From contig JAEWCJ010000341.1 of the NCBI GenBank assembly GCA_023390695.1, forward strand, positions 1 through 13,446: a stretch of 13,446 bases of DNA, read 5' to 3'. The translations under genes and the position numbers were made by a program. The stretch is from Pseudomonadota bacterium. GTDB lineage: Bacteria; Pseudomonadota; Alphaproteobacteria; Rhizobiales; Xanthobacteraceae. Under the pieces are notes generated by a model. The model worked only from the letters and a program-made list of their open reading frames with translations. It ran no database searches and had not been told where the DNA came from. Positions 12,412-13,446 of the stretch are shown piece by piece; position 1 is the stretch's first letter; each line of letters begins with the position of its first letter.

Positions 12412-13446
12412 ATGCCCCATCATTCGCCTCTGATCTCGACCATTGTGATCGGCCTCGTCCTGGCCTTCGCGCTGGGCGCTGTGGCGCATCGGTTCCGCAT
12501 TTCTCCCCTGGTCGGCTATCTGCTGGCCGGGATTGTGGTCGGACCTTTCACCCCCGGCTACGTGGCGGATCAGGAACTCGCCAATCAGTTGGCCGAGATC
12601 GGCGTCATCCTGCTTATGTTCGGCGTCGGTCTGCATTTCTCGCTCAAGGACCTGATGTCGGTCAAAGCGATCGCCATTCCCGGGGCGGTCGTGCAAATCG
12701 CGATCGCGACCGTGCTCGGCATGGGGCTGTCCTGGCTGCTCGGTTGGACGACCGCAGCCGGAATGGTGTTCGGCCTGTCGCTGTCGACGGCCAGTACCGT
12801 CGTGCTGCTGCGGGCGATGCAGGAACGCAGGCTGCTGGAGACCGAGCGCGGCAGGATCGCGGTCGGCTGGCTTATCGTCGAAGACATCGCGATGGTGCTG
12901 ACGCTGGTTCTGCTGCCGGTGGCGGCAAATCTGCTGAAAGGGTCTACGGAAACGCAATGGACCGATCTGGCGCTGCCTTTCGCCATCACGGTAGGCAAGG
13001 TCGGTGGCTTTGTTTTCGTGATGCTGGCCGTCGGCCGCATCGTGATCCCCTGGATTCTGCACTACGTCGCCCATACCGGCTCGCGCGAATTGTTCCGGCT
13101 GTCGGTTCTGGCGATCGCGCTCGGTGTCGCCTACGGCGCCACCAACCTGTTCGATGTCTCCTTCGCTCTCGGCGCGTTCTTCGCCGGCATGATCCTGAGC
13201 GAATCCGAACTGAGCCAGCGCGCCGCCAACGAGACGCTGCCGCTGCGCGATGCATTCGCCGTGCTGTTCTTCGTCTCGGTTGGCATGCTGTTTGATCCCG
13301 CCATCATCGTGAAGGAGCCGCTGCCGCTGCTGGCAACCTTGTTCATCATCCTGTTCGGCAAATCGCTGGCGGCGTTCGCCATCGTCCGACTTTTCGGACA
13401 TCCGACCTCGACGGCGCTGACGATTTCCGCGAGCCTCGCGCAGATC
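12412..13446 (+). CDS. ybaL: YbaL/KefB-type CPA2 cation:proton antiporter (5' part)
   Basis: The reading frame from ATG 12412 stays open for 345 codons to the window edge, so the gene is cut at its 3' end. The product is a polytopic inner-membrane antiporter of the CPA2/Kef group. Recognisable blocks are 'RISPLVGYLLAGIVVGPFTPG' style helix 2 (about residues 29-49), 'ILLMFGVGLHFSLKDL' (66-81), 'STASTVVLLRAMQERRLLE' (125-143), 'AVGWLIVEDIAMVLTLVLLP' (149-168) and 'DVSFALGAFFAGMILSESEL' (248-267). The sequence is very close to E. coli YbaL as I remember it. YbaL has about 558 residues, so the missing part should include the last helices and a cytosolic TrkA-N (NAD-binding) domain. The ribosome site is AAAGG, 5 bases before the ATG. 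It lies 83 bp after the BKACE gene and is probably a housekeeping K+/Na+ or pH-homeostasis function unrelated to the catabolic genes. Confidence 0.93.
   Translation, partial: MPHHSPLISTIVIGLVLAFALGAVAHRFRISPLVGYLLAGIVVGPFTPGYVADQELANQLAEIGVILLMFGVGLHFSLKDLMSVKAIAIPGAVVQIAIATVLGMGLSWLLGWTTAAGMVFGLSLSTASTVVLLRAMQERRLLETERGRIAVGWLIVEDIAMVLTLVLLPVAANLLKGSTETQWTDLALPFAITVGKVGGFVFVMLAVGRIVIPWILHYVAHTGSRELFRLSVLAIALGVAYGATNLFDVSFALGAFFAGMILSESELSQRAANETLPLRDAFAVLFFVSVGMLFDPAIIVKEPLPLLATLFIILFGKSLAAFAIVRLFGHPTSTALTISASLAQI

Noticed and set aside
12408..13295. A 295-codon open frame on the + strand overlapping the antiporter
   Set aside because: It is out of frame with the antiporter gene, very Arg-rich and without recognisable motifs; it is a GC-driven shadow frame.
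12400..13401. A 333-codon open frame on the - strand
   Set aside because: It lies wholly antisense to the YbaL-type antiporter gene, whose + strand frame is open to the window edge and matches a known membrane protein. The antisense product is Gln/Asp/Arg-rich and low in hydrophobic residues, as expected for the shadow of a membrane protein gene.

Overview
The window is a GC-rich stretch of chromosome-like bacterial DNA, densely packed with catabolic, transport and regulatory genes. Codon use, a lone Bug/TctC-type binding protein, a BKACE enzyme and an IlvD/Edd sugar-acid dehydratase together suggest an alphaproteobacterium, perhaps of the Hyphomicrobiales (Bradyrhizobium/Xanthobacteraceae type). 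No rRNA or tRNA marker is present, so this placement is inference. I see no insertion sequence, phage gene, CRISPR array or RNA gene.

Layout. On the left, the + strand carries the 3' end of an SsuB/TauB-type ABC ATPase (1-356) and an alpha/beta hydrolase of the kynurenine-formamidase type (422-1255). Convergent to these is a run of five - strand genes, read from right to left: a glutamine-synthetase-like ligase (7001-5463), a Rieske dioxygenase alpha subunit (5388-4015) and beta subunit (4013-3420), a periplasmic Bug/TctC solute-binding protein (3277-2312) and a Gfo/Idh/MocA oxidoreductase (2238-1261). Divergent from the ligase is a LysR regulator (7140-8207), followed on the + strand by an IlvD/Edd dehydratase (8265-9968). 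A patatin-like lipoprotein (11167-9974, -) converges on the dehydratase. On the right, on the + strand, are a BKACE (beta-keto acid cleavage) enzyme (11393-12328) and the 5' part of a YbaL/KefB-type cation:proton antiporter (12412 to the window end). The antiporter frame is open to the edge, so a stop-bounded ORF search misses it.

How the genes may work together. The most informative block is ligase + Rieske alpha + Rieske beta. The same combination starts the known aniline (tdnQTA1A2B/atdA) systems, where a GS-like enzyme makes a gamma-glutamyl-arylamide and a two-component dioxygenase oxidises it. Here the glutamine-amidotransferase-like gene and the reductase gene are not in the block, and a periplasmic binding protein and a sugar-type dehydrogenase follow instead. 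I therefore read it as a gamma-glutamylation-coupled oxygenase operon for an amine whose identity is unknown. It is probably controlled by the divergent LysR protein through a dyad in the AT-rich intergenic region.

Two RNA-level features stand out. The leader of the binding-protein gene carries a sequence complementary to its own Shine-Dalgarno site (15 positions, 14 matching), so it could sequester that site. A perfect 12-bp hairpin separates the binding-protein gene from the downstream dehydrogenase gene.
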